The notes under the pieces are model-generated. The model was not told where the DNA came from, made no database searches, and was given only the letters and a program-made list of their open reading frames with translations. 64,000 nt of DNA from Ctena decussata (taxonomy: Eukaryota > Mollusca > Bivalvia > Lucinida > Lucinidae): positions 58,965,737-59,029,736 of the forward strand of contig OZ022505.1 of NCBI GenBank assembly GCA_963989385.1. The letters are read 5' to 3'. The number at the start of each line of letters is the position of its first letter. The first letter of the stretch is position 1. Below, piece by piece: positions 1-10,512 of the stretch. A program made the position numbers and the translations under genes.

Positions 1-1508
1 TGAATATTGGCAAAACCTACTTCTCGATTTTTCTTTTCACTCTTGAAGTGTAGATGGTTGAATGTCACAATTGCACTCCGATCTAAACAGACCTACATTC
101 TCTAGACATTAACAGTTGCGAATAGAATGACTATTAAAATATATAGAATAAGCATTTCACAGAAAATATGGCAATAGAAATTGACGTTGTTTTAGTTTGA
201 TGAGCTGTATAAACTTTATGTATATTTCTACCATGAGTTATGTTTTATTTATTTATTCTATTTCGTTTTTATTTTATTTTTATTTTTTATTTATTTTTTT
301 TATTTTTTGTTTATTCAATTATAGCCAAACCTCATATACAGGGTGTGTAAAAAAACATGGACGTTTTTTGAAATTGCTGTAACTCCTTTATTAATAAAAG
401 AAACTTTATAAACTTTTCTGTGAATGTGGCAAGTTAATACCCTTTTGCACTGATGATGTTTTACCATCAGGTGGCGCTTCTTACAGGAAGTGACGTCATA
501 AGGTTTTAAGCTTATACTTGACATCATTTCCTGAATTCGGCACAGTTAAGATGCAGCTGAATCTGCAAACTGGCTTCAAGTGAAAAAAAAAGTTTCAGAG
601 CGTTCCAAGATTTTTCTGTCCAGGAAAAGAAGGATCTACACAATCCAGATAACAGATATTCTGAATAGTGTCAAGAACTGGGTGATGAAATGGTCCGTTC
701 ATAGCAAAAATGGACAGCTTGGCAGGGAAGTTGCAGGCAAACAGAAAGTTATCTTCAAATTCATTACAAATGAACCCAAAATGTCAAAGTATTTGTAGTC
801 GTTCAGCTATATGGAACTCAGGGTAAAATGGCAAATGTTATTCAGTACTTTCCCATTCTCAGTTCTTTCTTTAATCATTTCTGAAGATAACACAGTTAGA
901 CTGCCACTTGCCTTTTCTATGCTAAACTCCCCAGTTTAGCCACATACAGCCCATTTCTAACCATAACATAACAACCCATTTGACCACCCGGTTCTTTATT
1001 TTTTTCAGACTTTCTTGCATTTTTAAGATATTTTAAATCCCCTTTTCCTTAAAATATAGATCTCAGAACACCCTGAACCTATTTTCTTTTCCACTTAATG
1101 CCATTTTGTGTTTTCAACAGTGCAAATGACAAAATTAATGTCCTAAATACAGTTTGACGTCATGTGACGCCACTGTCTGTTGAAGTATTGCTTTATATAG
1201 AATCTTCACCAAAGCAAAAGAGTGTCAATTTGCTACAACCATGCAAAATTTTGAAAAGATTCCTTGCTAAATAAAAGTTACAGCATTTTCAAAAAAGTCA
1301 ACGTTTTTTTAGACACCCTGTATTCAAAAAGCACTAACGATTTTCTCCTTACAAATGAAATCAAGAAGAAGAAGAAGAAAAAGAAGAAGAAGCAAGAAAA
1401 GCGTTACGCTGATAAAGTAATCTTGTACATTTCACCTGTTGCCCGTCGAGAATGTTCTAAAGATACATGATACAGGCTTATTCACGCCATGATTTAGTCT
1501 TACACCGA
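1..1508. repeat. Left copy of a 1.5-kb duplicated segment
   Basis: The sequence matches positions 36792-38265 in the same orientation with scattered substitutions and small indels. Recognisable shared stretches include the start (GGCAAAACCTA, then the 60 bases after it), a T-rich low-complexity tract near 240-310, and an AAG-rich microsatellite near 1361-1402. The match stops near 1508, where the two copies diverge after GATTTAGTC. The copy runs off the left edge of the window. A mariner-type element (339-1320) is present in both copies, so it was inserted before the duplication. No gene is visible outside that element. Confidence 0.85.
339..1320. mobile_element. Non-autonomous Tc1/mariner-type element, copy 1
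   Basis: The 982-bp unit begins CAGGGTGTGTAAAAAAAC and ends GTTTTTTTAGACACCCTG, so the ends are inverted repeats of each other, and both ends are flanked by TA, the target duplication expected for the Tc1/mariner superfamily. The interior holds only short open stretches. The longest (580-798) has a weak resemblance to the helix-turn-helix part of a mariner transposase but is far too short and lacks any DDE/D domain, so the element cannot move on its own. The sister copy lies at 37132-38084. Confidence 0.75.
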
Positions 1509-2520
1509 AAGAACTATATACAATAAACCTCATCCTCAGAAATAACACATCTGCTATATTTCAAGTTTCAGACTCCGAAACCTTTTCTATAAATCAAAAG
1601 CATACACGTTTACAGAATACAGAATTCCTGCCTTCCATGGCATCATATTCACGTGAATTTAATTGGGATAACTGGGTACACTTTCCAGGGAAGCAACTCT
1701 TCCAGTGTCGTTTCTGCTTCCCTTTTCAATGAGGATCACAAAGAATTTGCCCCCATAACAAAATATAAATAAATGAAAAAAATTGGTGCATATTCCATGA
1801 AGCGGATCATTTTCAGTTTTCAGATATACAGCTGACCCAGCCGGCACACAACGTTGAATCAACATTGAATATACCTTGATTCAACGTCATGACGTTGATC
1901 AAGGTTGGTTCAATGTAGATTCAAAGCTGTGTGCCATGATGTTGAATCAATGTTGATTAAATGTTGATTCAACGTTGTGTGCCTAACGGGGCTGCTTACA
2001 CCTGAAGAGGGAGATAACTCTAAAATGGGAAAATCTGCCCCTTCGCTATATATATACACGAGGCGTAGGGGCTAAAAGAATGAAATTTCTCAGTTTTAGT
2101 ATCCCTAATCAGAGTTTCGTTTTCTAAAGTACAATTACCCCTCCCACGCCCAGTGCATGATTTACCCACAAGAGACGTGGGTGCAAATGTGATTTTGCTA
2201 TAGTTGTCTCCCTTGTGAAATAACCGGCAAAGACAAGTGGTATAGCCGAATAGATTTAGGTGTTAACTAGTGTTCAGTTTTCTTTTTCGGCCTTTCTTTT
2301 ACAAAGAGAAAGAACTTTTTTGTGACGTCCTCTTGGGTTTCCTGGGTAAAGAAGCCTTTCTCAAGTAGGGTCTACTCCAAAAGGAAAGAATTTTCTCCCA
2401 GGGCAGCAAATTCTTTCTTTTAAGAGTTGACCTTTATTAGGAAGGGAGGTAAAATGCAGAATGCGCCTCCCTTTAAAGTGTACACAATCAACTATAGCAC
2501 AGACGCAACCATGTAAACAC
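1509..2520. other. Intergenic DNA, no gene seen
   Basis: No open frame here shows a recognisable domain or coding bias. The stretch contains the palindromic element at 1836-1994. It has no counterpart in the paralogous segment at 36.8-38.3 kb, where sequence similar to 3890 onward follows almost directly, so about 2.4 kb was either inserted here or lost there. Confidence 0.5.
1836..1994. repeat. CCCAGC/GGCAC palindromic element, copy 1
   Basis: Starts CCCAGCCGGCACACAACG and ends CGTTGTGTGCC followed closely by GGGGCTG, so the termini are inverted repeats. The interior is a run of GTTGA/TCAAC words (TTGAATCAAC, ATTCAACGTC, GACGTTGA) arranged almost symmetrically. Related copies are at 4217-4314, 10441-10510, 27894-27998, 28143-28243 and 63718-63793, with a divergent relative near 9592-9760. 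No coding capacity. Confidence 0.75.
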
Positions 2521-2550
2521 GTACGAGGTGCATTCGAAAAGTAATGCAAA
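2521..2550. mobile_element. Possible solo mariner terminal repeat
   Basis: The words ACGAGGTGCATTCGAAAAG followed by TAATG resemble the terminal inverted repeat of irritans-type mariner elements as I remember them. No matching opposite end was found nearby, so this would be a fragment at most. Confidence 0.25.
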
Positions 2551-2577
2551 TGACGTAATATGACGTTGACGTCGTTT

Positions 2578-2660
2578 TTAGCTCGCCTGAACGAAAGTTC
2601 AGGAAGAGCTATTGTTGTCACCCTGGCGTCGGCGTCGGCGTCCGAACTGGATGTTTTTGT
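2578..2660. repeat. End module of an AGCTC-type dispersed repeat
   Basis: TTTTTAGCTCGCCTGAAC is followed by a short hairpin (GAACGAAAGTTC), then AGCTATTG and a GTCGGC trinucleotide run. The arrangement, a palindromic AGCTC...GAGCT hairpin followed by a GTC-rich stretch, is the same as the ends of the large repeats at 23725-25979, 56754-59320 and 59322-61866. Confidence 0.55.
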
Positions 2661-3472
2661 TAAAGTTTTTTAAAGACCTATATTTTAACCCATGGATGGG
2701 CAAGGCACTGCAGGCAAGCTATCCTGTACGCGGACAGGTCTTGTCAATAATGTCATAAGAACTTTGACTTGCTTTGCAAGGAATAAATCCATAACATTTG
2801 CCACCCTTCTAACTTTTGTATGGATATTGTAGGCTACGATGGACAACCCGCTGACAAGTTTAATTTTGCATTTACAACGGTATTTGACTTGAATGCCTAA
2901 CCCTGAAAAGAATTTATCCCAGTGGTATGTCTGGAGCCTGTTAAAATACGTCGTAAGTCAAAAAGGACAAATGTATCGGCATAGTGTTTGGTATCATTGT
3001 AAATACAAAATGTAGTGCTTTCAGCAAATGCCTTACGTTTGTAAATTTTGTACCTAGCTTGCCCCTAAACAAAGTTATGAGGCCACTTGCATTAATTTTC
3101 TAACGCCCCTCGTAAAAGCATGTGCCTCCCGGCCCCCATCTAGCTACACCCTGTATTCTAACAAAATAATATGACAACCAAAGGATGTAATACTTCCGAG
3201 ATTCTGATTATAATTCTTATTTTACAGGTACAGCAATACGTACACAAGTCCAGTTCTGCAGATACACAGAGATAAGATAAATTCTCATGGTTAATTCCAC
3301 TGCATGGCGGTTTATCTACAGCGAGACGTGTAAAAGTTTGTTTGCGGTGTGTACACTGTAAAGCTAGATATATCACCAGTATGCAGAATGAGTCAGCTAA
3401 TGAAATATCAGAGAAGTGTGGTTTTCGTTTACTGACTCTTTGGTAATATTTACAGAAGTGACTGAGTAATGA
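2661..3472. other. Intergenic DNA, no gene seen
   Basis: I find no domain-bearing open frame, RNA gene or clear repeat boundary in these 0.8 kb. It is probably the decayed interior of a repeat whose end lies at 2578. Confidence 0.4.
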
Positions 3473-3527
3473 GTAATTGATATAACCTTCGAGGGGGCGG
3501 GGGCCCCGAGATGGTTATATCAATTAC
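3473..3527. repeat. Near-perfect hairpin with GC-rich loop
   Basis: GTAATTGATATAACC at the left pairs with GGTTATATCAATTAC at the right (15 bp perfect), and the loop is strongly GC-rich (CGAGGGGGCGGGGGCCCCG). It has the same architecture as the hairpins at 3967, 10298, 21641, 33579 and 36366. Confidence 0.7.
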
Positions 3528-3966
3528 AAGTACAGTCAATTTGTAAATGTTTTTATCATGGTCCAATCAGAAACTTATTTTTTCTTCAGTGGCTGTCCTT
3601 TCCAGAATGTTTTTATTGCTGCAAGTGACATTGTTTAAATTAGCATTCATAATCAAGTATGGCATATTTTATGCTTTTTACATGTAACTTGGCTGATAAG
3701 CGTATTACCTTAGCCAAAAATTGCTGAAAATTTTGAACTTCAGATATGATGGTTTGGCGCATTTTCGTACTTAAATGAGGAATTCAAATAACAATGCTTT
3801 AACACTGCATATAATGTCCCATTCTGCTTTCTGTAAATGGTAAATAAAACTTTATTTATCCAGCTAAAAGTTTCTTTTTTGAAGCAATTCAACAACAGGT
3901 ATCTTGAAAATAAATAAAATTTACGGTCTTAACACAGCAATTACTGATTAGCACATGCTGTTGGAG

Positions 3967-4029
3967 GGCAGATCGCGAAATATTAATTCACGATGGCGAA
4001 GCCGAAGTTAATTAATATTCGCATCTGCC
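3967..4029. repeat. AT-stem hairpin
   Basis: GGCAGATCGCGAAATATTAA on the left is nearly complementary to TTAATATTCGCATCTGCC on the right, with a short loop containing GGCGAAGCC. It lies in DNA absent from the paralogous segment at 38.3 kb. Confidence 0.65.
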
Positions 4030-4216
4030 AGGCAACACGTACGTGTTTACAGCGATAATTTGCTGGTAAAGAAATATAGTTTGATTCTAACATTATATAG
4101 AACTGTAGAATGGAGTGGTATATTATTTTGGGAGTTTTATAGAGGAGTATTTTTAGGCGGACGTCGACAAATATAATAAATCATATGTTTACATACGACG
4201 TCAATTTGGTATTATT

Positions 4217-4314
4217 CCCAGCGGGCACATTACCTCGAAATAACGTCATGTTGACGTCGATATGACGTCATTACGTCACACTGACGTCAGTTTAACGTCA
4301 AATGCCTTCTGGGA
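4217..4314. repeat. CCCAGC/GGCAC palindromic element, copy 2
   Basis: Begins CCCAGCGGGCAC and ends with CTTCTGGG. The interior is made of GACGT-centred words (ATGACGTCAT, CTGACGTCAG, TTGACGTCGA) rather than the GTTGA words of copy 1, so the ends are conserved while the internal word differs. Confidence 0.65.
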
Positions 4315-4561
4315 TCAGGACCTTTGTTGGTCCCGACGCAAATTCAATTAAAATTGCATGATTTCAGTTGGTTGCCATCTGAGCAAGGAAATGTTGGTAT
4401 AAACAGAATCGTTATGTTTCTTTGTAAAATCTCAGAGTAACATGACTTGTAACTTGTCTGTGTTGTTTCAATAACGTTAGGTAAAATGGCAAGAAATTAA
4501 AAGAAAATGTGTTAAGTAGCCTTTTCTATAAAAGAACAAGACAATTACTGTAGCTTAAGAA

Positions 4562-4942
4562 TGGCTTTGATACGTGTAACATGCTTTTGATAATGGGCTA
4601 ATGAATGGTATAACGCTACTAATAAGATCAACACTATGCATGGCCTGTGCAGTTAACACCACCCATTTAAATTCGTCGGGTCCAGAGACGCTAACCAGAA
4701 ATTCTACCACATCAAAATTAAATATGCACCAAATTATCGGCGGGTGGGGAAGATTTTTTTTTCTAGTCTGTCATTACTCTTTTCTTTCTCTCCCTCTCGG
4801 CCCGATAAGACTGAAATACTGTCTCATAGGGCCATTAAAGCCAAATCAACCAACCAACCAACCACATTATCGTGTTTAACTTAGAAAGTGAGAGACCCAC
4901 AACTTGTGCCATATGTTTAGTTTGTCAGTGAGTGGAGACAAA
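4562..4942. other. Intergenic DNA, no gene seen
   Basis: An open frame of 92 codons exists (4601-4879) but it has no recognisable domain, runs through a CAACCAACCAACC simple repeat near its end and is not treated as a gene. Confidence 0.4.
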
Positions 4943-5176
4943 TGAGCCTCGACGCGAGAAAACCAACAAAGCGGTTGTGCATCCAGCACAGACTCAGCCG
5001 AGGGCATCCGCCGAGTCTGATCAGAGTCTTTGTTTTGCGCTTAAAGGGTGGCGAAGGGTCTAAGCTAGCTCCATGCGGACAGCGAAGACTCTGATCAGAC
5101 TGGGCGGATGTCCAGGCTGATCTGAGTCTGCGCTGGCCGCACAACCACTTTGTTGGTTTTCTCGTGTCGCGGCTCA
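4943..5176. mobile_element. Palindromic MITE (GAGCCGCGACACG family), copy 1
   Basis: Begins TGAGCCTCGACGCGAGAAAA and ends TTTTCTCGTGTCGCGGCTCA, giving terminal inverted repeats of about 30 bp that continue as weaker complementarity almost to the centre. The inner arms contain AGACTCAG...CTGATC words and a central CTTAAAGGGT. Other copies: 7252-7462, 11930-12085 (half), 22093-22316, 35181-35419, 35718-35850 (half) and 35884-36149. Open frames crossing it are artefacts of the palindrome. Confidence 0.85.
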
Positions 5177-5512
5177 AATGCATTTTTATGTTTAGATAAC
5201 CGTGAAACTGATATGTAAAAGTTAGGTAGCGAGATTGGTTTTCGAAAAATTACGAATTTTGTCGTTTTGCGGCAGCAAAAACCTAAGAGCCCGGCTTCCA
5301 GCACAATTCATATTTCTTATACTGACACAGTTTTGATATGTAAACATGCCTTGAATTTATAAATGTGCCGGGGGCCTGGCTCTATTGGCTGATTTTAAGA
5401 TAAAATCGCAAACATTTATACGAATGTTACATTCTAGATTGGAACTTATCTGTATAATTTTTTTTTATCAAATTAGAATTTTCACAAGGTGAATTTAATT
5501 TTCTGGCCGGTA

Positions 5513-5552
5513 GGGGGGGGGGGGGGGGGGGGGGGGAGGGGAAGGGGGGGGG
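5513..5552. repeat. Poly-G tract
   Basis: A run of 24 G is followed by AGGGGAAGGGGGGGGG. Such a run can form G-quadruplex DNA and is also a region where assembly or basecalling error is likely, so its length should not be trusted. Confidence 0.9.
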
Positions 5553-7251
5553 TCGAATACGGGTCTGATCATACGAGTTCCTTCGGACCTCATGATGTTA
5601 ACAATGGGATTTATCAAAGATTTTTGTATGCCGCCTGTTCCGAAACGCTAAATTGGGAAAACATTAATGTTATGTTAGAAAATCTCCAGCTCTTGCTTAG
5701 ACAAAAGGCTATGTCTCTTATTACTTAAGAGAGTCCTTAGAACTGATTTATCCTAAACAGAGCCGGATGGCGGCCGTAAAATGTTTTCACCTATAACATT
5801 ATACTGTACATAGTGCACTCAGAGCAATAGACTCAGAAAATTTGGAAATGGAGTTCCTGTTTACATAATATTTTCATTCTTACTCTTTTTGTTTAGTCGA
5901 AATTCAGGGCCGCTGGCCAAGGCCCATTTCACGAACTTATCATAATTGCAGTTGCAGCTATATTGCATTCGACAATAAACGCGAGTTAGAATATGCAAAA
6001 TAAATTGTTAAAATCAGTGACCTATATAGATACCCTATTTATCTAGGTCACTGATAAAAGGTGGGAACGTAACGTAACGGTAAGCGGGTGAGTCTAGATG
6101 AATTTATTGGTGAAATTAAAGTTTAGGGACGTTACCTTAATTGTACAGTAGTAATGTATTTCATAACTCTTTTAATGATTACATGTATACCACTGTAACC
6201 ACACAGACACACTACAGAGAACTTACCTGTACAAAGAATTAGATACAATGATGTCACCTTAACTTCAAGGGAGGTAATTTTGTGTCGTTGAAAACTAGCA
6301 TGTGATAACTTTTTCGCAGTAATTTTGTGTTTAATCGATTGAGGGCATCCCTAAAGGATTCAAAAGCTGAAAATTTTATAATTTTTATTAATATAAGAGT
6401 ATTACACGACCTTGAAATTGCAGACCTTAAAGTTAAGGTGTCCTTCTTGGCCAAGGAGTTTGAGCATGTGGTAAATGTTTAAAGTTTATAGCTAAAACAG
6501 GTTTGTCTACCTCAAGCTTACTGTGCACAGAAAGCTAAAAACATTAAGCTGTGTTTAAACATGATGCATGATCAGATCCACATCTGCTTTCTGGTTTCCT
6601 TGTTGAAGTGTTTTCTCGGGCGGTTTGCTTACTGGTTAGTTTGATATCGCTGCTCAAGAAACAAAAAGAAAAAAATACGATGAGAAAAGACAGTTTTTAG
6701 CAAAACAGTGCGCAGCGCTGACATTGTCTTACGTCAGAAAGAAGGTATTTAGTCTTTTTTTTCATAATTTGTTTTCTGCATTTAGAGCTTCTTTTGACTG
6801 CCAGACTACCCCTTGCGTTTTGAAGAAGACTTGAAATGAGCTCTCGATCAACACTTGTATGTATGTGCAATATTGGTGGTCCTTAATACCATCTTAAAGC
6901 ACTCATTATAAAGTTACAGCAGTATTATACAAGTCACTGTTGTCAATAAAACGAGTCTTTCAATTAGTGGGGTTATCCCCGTTTGTCCATCTTATGCATT
7001 ATTTTTATGTACAGAAACGTATGAACAAAATAACTGAGAACTGTTTTGAGCTAGGATATTTTCATATTAGTCATTCAAAAATATTTATGGACCATGATGA
7101 AGATGACCGTATTGGCTTTAAAAGTGATTTGATTTACACGTGGTTGAGTTAGTTCTATCCCTACTCTGGCTCAGACATTCATGGACAGATCTTCTATAGG
7201 AGGAGTAATTAGGTTAGGGCCATAGTGATTATAAATACTTTCAAGTTTCTA
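5553..7251. other. Intergenic DNA, no gene seen
   Basis: No supported gene. Positions 5936-6012 resemble 14131-14207 (ATCATAATTGCAGTTG and AAAATAAAT.GTTA), marking a small dispersed repeat. A hairpin (ATCAGTGACCTA at 6013-6024 pairing with TAGGTCACTGAT at 6044-6055) lies exactly where that similarity breaks. Short open frames at 6254-6454 and 6940-7152 show no domain. Confidence 0.45.
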
Positions 7252-7462
7252 GAGTCCACGACATGACAACACCAGCAAAGTGGCATGTGCGACCAGCGAA
7301 GATTCAGACCAGCCTGCGCATCCGCATGGACCTAGCTTAGACCTTTCTCTACCCTTCAAGCGCACAGCGAAGATTTTCATCAGAGTGGACAGATGCACAG
7401 GCTGATCTGAGTCTCCGCTTGGCGCACATTCCACTTTGTTGGTTGTTTCTTGTCGCGGCTCA
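7252..7462. mobile_element. Palindromic MITE (GAGCCGCGACACG family), copy 2
   Basis: GAGTCCACGACATGACAAC at the left and TTTCTTGTCGCGGCTCA at the right are degenerate forms of the family ends. Just inside are CAGCAAAGTGGCATGTGCG and CGCACATTCCACTTTG. It ends about 160 bp before the zinc-finger reading frame that starts at 7625. Confidence 0.8.
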
Positions 7463-7624
7463 TGTGTAGTCTGTTTTTTTCCTTGAAATTTTCAGATGTA
7501 GACACTTTCAAGTTCTGACACCACCACAGAAGAAAAGAGTTGCAAAAACCTTATGCTGACAGAAACTGTTTGCCCGTGATGTTTAAGCTGAAAGTTAAGG
7601 TAGGAATAAAAAGTGAAGAGATGT

Positions 7625-8953
7625 ATGCCTGATCTTTCTAGAGCGAAACTTCAGGTTTTTAATATGAGTGGTAAACGGTACAAAGGTGTTAAAATCTCGA
7701 AGAACAATACCGCAGATTCACGACATGCTAATGGCGCGTGTGGTAAAAAGTTTACAAAGGCAAGAAAAGTGAAGAAGAATGTGTTTAAGAATACTGGAAG
7801 GAAACCGCAAGCTTGTGATGTCTGCGGTAAACAGTTTTGGAGAGAAAGCAGTTTAAATAAACACATGCTTCGTCATACTGGAGACAAACCATATGCTTGT
7901 GATGTGTGTCGGAAACGGTTTACAAAGGAAAAGTCTTTGAAGATACACAAGCTTATTCATACTAGAGATAAACCATATGCTTGTGATGTGTGTTGTAAAC
8001 AGTGTCAAACTAAAGGGCACTTGAAAAGACACAAGACTGTTCATTTAGAAGATAAATCATATGCTTGCGATATTTGTGATAGACGTTTTGCTGCTATAGA
8101 ATACTTGAAAAGACACGTGCATTCTCATATTAGAGACAAACCGTATGCCTGTGATATATGTGGGAAACATTTTCCAGTAGCAGGAGACGTTACACAGCAT
8201 ATGGGTGTTCACTTTGGTGAGAAAACACATGCCTGTGCTATTTGTGGCAAACAGTTTAGACAGGCCGGAAACCTGAAGAGGCATATGCTTATTCATACTG
8301 GAGAGAAACCTCATGGTTGTGAAATCTGTGGAAAACAATTTGCAGAAAAGGGAAACTTAAAGAGACACGCGCTAACTCATACTGGAGGGAAGCCACATGC
8401 TTGTGGTGTCTGTGATAAAGTTTTTATGCAGGCAGACCACTTGAAACAACATATGCTGACCCATACGGGAGAGAAACCACACGCTTGTAAAGCCTGTAGC
8501 AAAAAGTTTACAAGGGCCGAAAACTTGAGGAAACACATGGTTAGTCATAATGGACGGACACGGCAAGTTTGTAATGTATGCGGGAAACAGATCATAAGAG
8601 CAGAGACTATGAAGGAACACATGCTTCTTCATACCGGAGACTCACCACATGCCTGTGCTATCTGTGGTGATCAGTTTACTTTGGCAGGAAGCTTAAAGAG
8701 ACATATGGCAGCTCATACAGGAGGGAAACGGCCTGGCTGTGCTATATGTGGGAAACAATTTTCAAGGGCAGATTACTTGAAGACACACATGCTTATACAC
8801 ACTAATGAGAAACCGTACACTTGCGATATCTGTGGCAAAGAGTTCAAATGGATAGGCCACCTTAAAGAACACATACTCATTCATATTGGAGTGAAACGGC
8901 ATGTTTGTGATATATGTTCAAAAAGGTTTCTCAGAGCACTTACGGACTCATAA
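7625..8953 (+). CDS. C2H2 zinc-finger array protein (ZNF-A), 3' end frameshifted
   Basis: A large open frame with no intron encodes about 442 residues. After a 60-residue basic N-terminus holding one degenerate finger, it reads as 13 complete C2H2 fingers of the C-x2-C-x12-H-x3-H type joined by HTGEKP-like linkers, which is the signature of poly-zinc-finger nuclear DNA-binding proteins. A fourteenth finger starts (CDICSKRF) but the frame is lost before its first histidine. The ATG at 7625 is the first in frame; an in-frame TAA lies upstream at 7607, and a second ATG is at 7664. An upstream exon cannot be excluded, and no KRAB, BTB or other effector domain is visible. The frame loss looks like a net 5-bp deletion near 8932-8945, because the spacing between the conserved F and L of the finger is 10 bases instead of 15. 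It may be a recent pseudogene or a functional protein truncated at 13 fingers. The target sequence is unknown. Confidence 0.75.
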   Translation: MPDLSRAKLQVFNMSGKRYKGVKISKNNTADSRHANGACGKKFTKARKVKKNVFKNTGRKPQACDVCGKQFWRESSLNKHMLRHTGDKPYACDVCRKRFTKEKSLKIHKLIHTRDKPYACDVCCKQCQTKGHLKRHKTVHLEDKSYACDICDRRFAAIEYLKRHVHSHIRDKPYACDICGKHFPVAGDVTQHMGVHFGEKTHACAICGKQFRQAGNLKRHMLIHTGEKPHGCEICGKQFAEKGNLKRHALTHTGGKPHACGVCDKVFMQADHLKQHMLTHTGEKPHACKACSKKFTRAENLRKHMVSHNGRTRQVCNVCGKQIIRAETMKEHMLLHTGDSPHACAICGDQFTLAGSLKRHMAAHTGGKRPGCAICGKQFSRADYLKTHMLIHTNEKPYTCDICGKEFKWIGHLKEHILIHIGVKRHVCDICSKRFLRALTDS

Positions 8954-9410
8954 ACGTATTCACACCGGAGAGAAGCCATATGCTTGTGATTTGTGTGCGG
9001 ACAAGTTTATACAGTTTGCACACCTAAATAGACACATATTTACTCACATTGGAGAGAAAGCACATAATATTTGAGAAGACTGTGGTAGGGAGTTTAGAAC
9101 ACAAGACGCTTTATGTATCATACACCTATTCATACTGGAGGGGAACTGTATGTTTGTGATGTTGGTTGAAAACAGTTTACACTTTAATGTTTGAAATTTG
9201 AAGACACATTTTTATGTTCATACTGGAGAAATAACGCTGGATTGTCATGTCTCTGGAAAACAGTTTACTACTAAAAGACACATGAAAAAAAATCGTGAAA
9301 CCATATTCTGTCTTGTCTCTGATAAACCGTTTACTAAGAAAGAGAGCATAAATAATTATATCGCATCTTCTATTTGGAAATTGCAAGCTGATAGTATTTT
9401 AGACTCATAG
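8930..9410 (+). pseudogene. Decayed 3' fingers of ZNF-A
   Basis: Downstream of the frameshift the finger pattern continues in another frame: a half finger ending in [15 protein letters not shown], then a finger beginning CDLC and ending H-x3-H, then a stop in the next linker (9073-9075). Further fragments such as HTGE-like linkers and KQFT words occur to about 9410 with several more stops and shifts. The original array was therefore about four fingers longer. Confidence 0.75.
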
Positions 9411-9544
9411 GAACTACGATCTCGCCGTCAAATGATTGCCTATACTAAACCCTTCATAACAATGGTGTATATAAAACCTTTCGAACATTATTGGACGAAT
9501 CAACTTGTATGCTGTTTCCTTATGTTGAAAAAAATCACATGTTT

Positions 9545-9600
9545 CGAAGCCAGACCACACGTACTGACGGGGCTCTGGATAACTGGTGGGACGCGCAGCA
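9545..9600. repeat. Short dispersed repeat shared with 21490-21530
   Basis: CCAGACCAC..GTACTG followed by GGCTCTGGATAA.TGGTGGGAC occurs here and at 21490-21530. Only about 45 bp are shared and the element type is unknown. Confidence 0.5.
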
Positions 9601-9760
9601 TTGAAGCAGCATTGAATCAGCGTTATTGCATAAAAAGCAGTGCTGAGAGGTATTATCAGCCGTGCATCAACAGGCGAAAAGCCATGTTTCAACAATGTTT
9701 TTCACGCGCTGTTGAAACACGATGACAGAACTTTCGTTATGCTTGTGCCGGGCCACTAAA
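9592..9760. repeat. Divergent relative of the CCCAGC/GGCAC palindromic family
   Basis: Words such as GCATTGAATCAGCG and TGTTTCAACAATG, with GCGCAGCATTGAAG near the left and GCGCTGTTGAAACA near the right, give an imperfect inverted arrangement like that of the element at 1836-1994. The termini are not well conserved. Confidence 0.4.
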
Positions 9761-10297
9761 AAAACGCCATACACCTTTGTCTCTCCCGTTTAGGTCGAAC
9801 TACAAAAATTGGTGGTGCGCCTCTCCTCTTTCGGTTAATTAACATTATAATTGGTCGCGTGCTACCTATGTATTCTTGTGACGTCATCATACTCTGTACT
9901 CTTATTACGTCATAAAGTACTGACACGGATTTCAAAGCCATGTTGTCTTCATTCTCACGATGCCAAATGGAGATTGTTAAAGAAAACATGCATCCTAAGC
10001 TTTCAGCAATCAAGATCTGCAGGATGGTGCATACATGTATGGAACTTTTTGCTTTGATCAAGGTATCTGCTTTTTGTTGATGAATTTGCAACGACCATCT
10101 TGGACTCTTTCCATAAATACTAAGGTTGAATGGGATGATGGCAGCCATTTTGAACAGCTAAATGCTCTCGGGCCAGGAAGACGGATATTAATAAAAAAAG
10201 ATGTACCGGTGCGTTTGCTGTGAAACGGTGACAAAATATAGTGCCCGTATTTTCGCAAATCTTAACGAATATTTCGCTGAATTTATGCAATAACAGC
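9761..10297. other. Intergenic DNA, no gene seen
   Basis: A 130-codon frame on the minus strand (9756-10148) overlaps several open frames on the other strand and has no recognisable domain. I do not call it a gene. Confidence 0.4.
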
Positions 10298-10434
10298 GAT
10301 CAAACATTTTTTTCCAATGCATTAACGTTTGCCAGGTCCCTTGGGAGATGTTGAAAACCTCGGCCTTCGGCCTCGGTTGTCAACATCTCCCTCGGGACCT
10401 GGCAAACGTTAATGCATGAAAAACCATGTTTGAT
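10298..10434. repeat. Long hairpin with about 64-bp arms
   Basis: The left arm starts GATCAAACATTTTTTTC and includes AATGCATTAACGTTTGCC; the right arm contains GGCAAACGTTAATGCAT and ends ACCATGTTTGATC. Complementarity is nearly continuous down to a CCTCGGCCTTCGGCCTCGG tip. This is one of the longest clean hairpins in the window. It lies directly upstream of a CCCAGC-family half palindrome and may have inserted into it. Confidence 0.8.
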
Positions 10435-10437
10435 CCC

Positions 10438-10512
10438 TATATTGATTCAAAACCATGACGTTGAATCAGCGTTTATATAATGTTGATTCAGCGCTGTGTG
10501 CCGGCTGGGATG
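10438..10512. repeat. CCCAGC/GGCAC palindromic element, truncated copy
   Basis: GACGTTGAATCAGCG, TGTTGATTCAGCG and the terminal CTGTGTGCCGGCTGGG match the right half of the family. The left half is missing at the junction with the long hairpin. Confidence 0.65.

Larger units (their letters stand above)
3890..4561. repeat. Unsplit paralogue of the giant LINE target site
   Basis: Parts of this segment match 38290-38410 (for example GTTGG.TATCATCTGAGCAA and ACAGAAT.GTTATG) and the remainder matches 52012-52141 (GTAAAATCTCA..GTAACATGA and ACAATTACTGTAGCTTA). Here the two parts are adjacent around 4434, whereas in the second copy 13.5 kb lies between them. This copy also carries about 380 bp of extra DNA (about 3965-4345) holding a hairpin and a CCCAGC palindromic element. 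Confidence 0.75.

Noticed and set aside
4917..5304. Arginine- and proline-rich frames
   Set aside because: They lie within the palindromic MITE, and similar peptides recur at each copy.
9756..10148. 130-codon minus-strand open frame
   Set aside because: No recognisable domain, and several open frames on the opposite strand overlap it. It lies between repeats.
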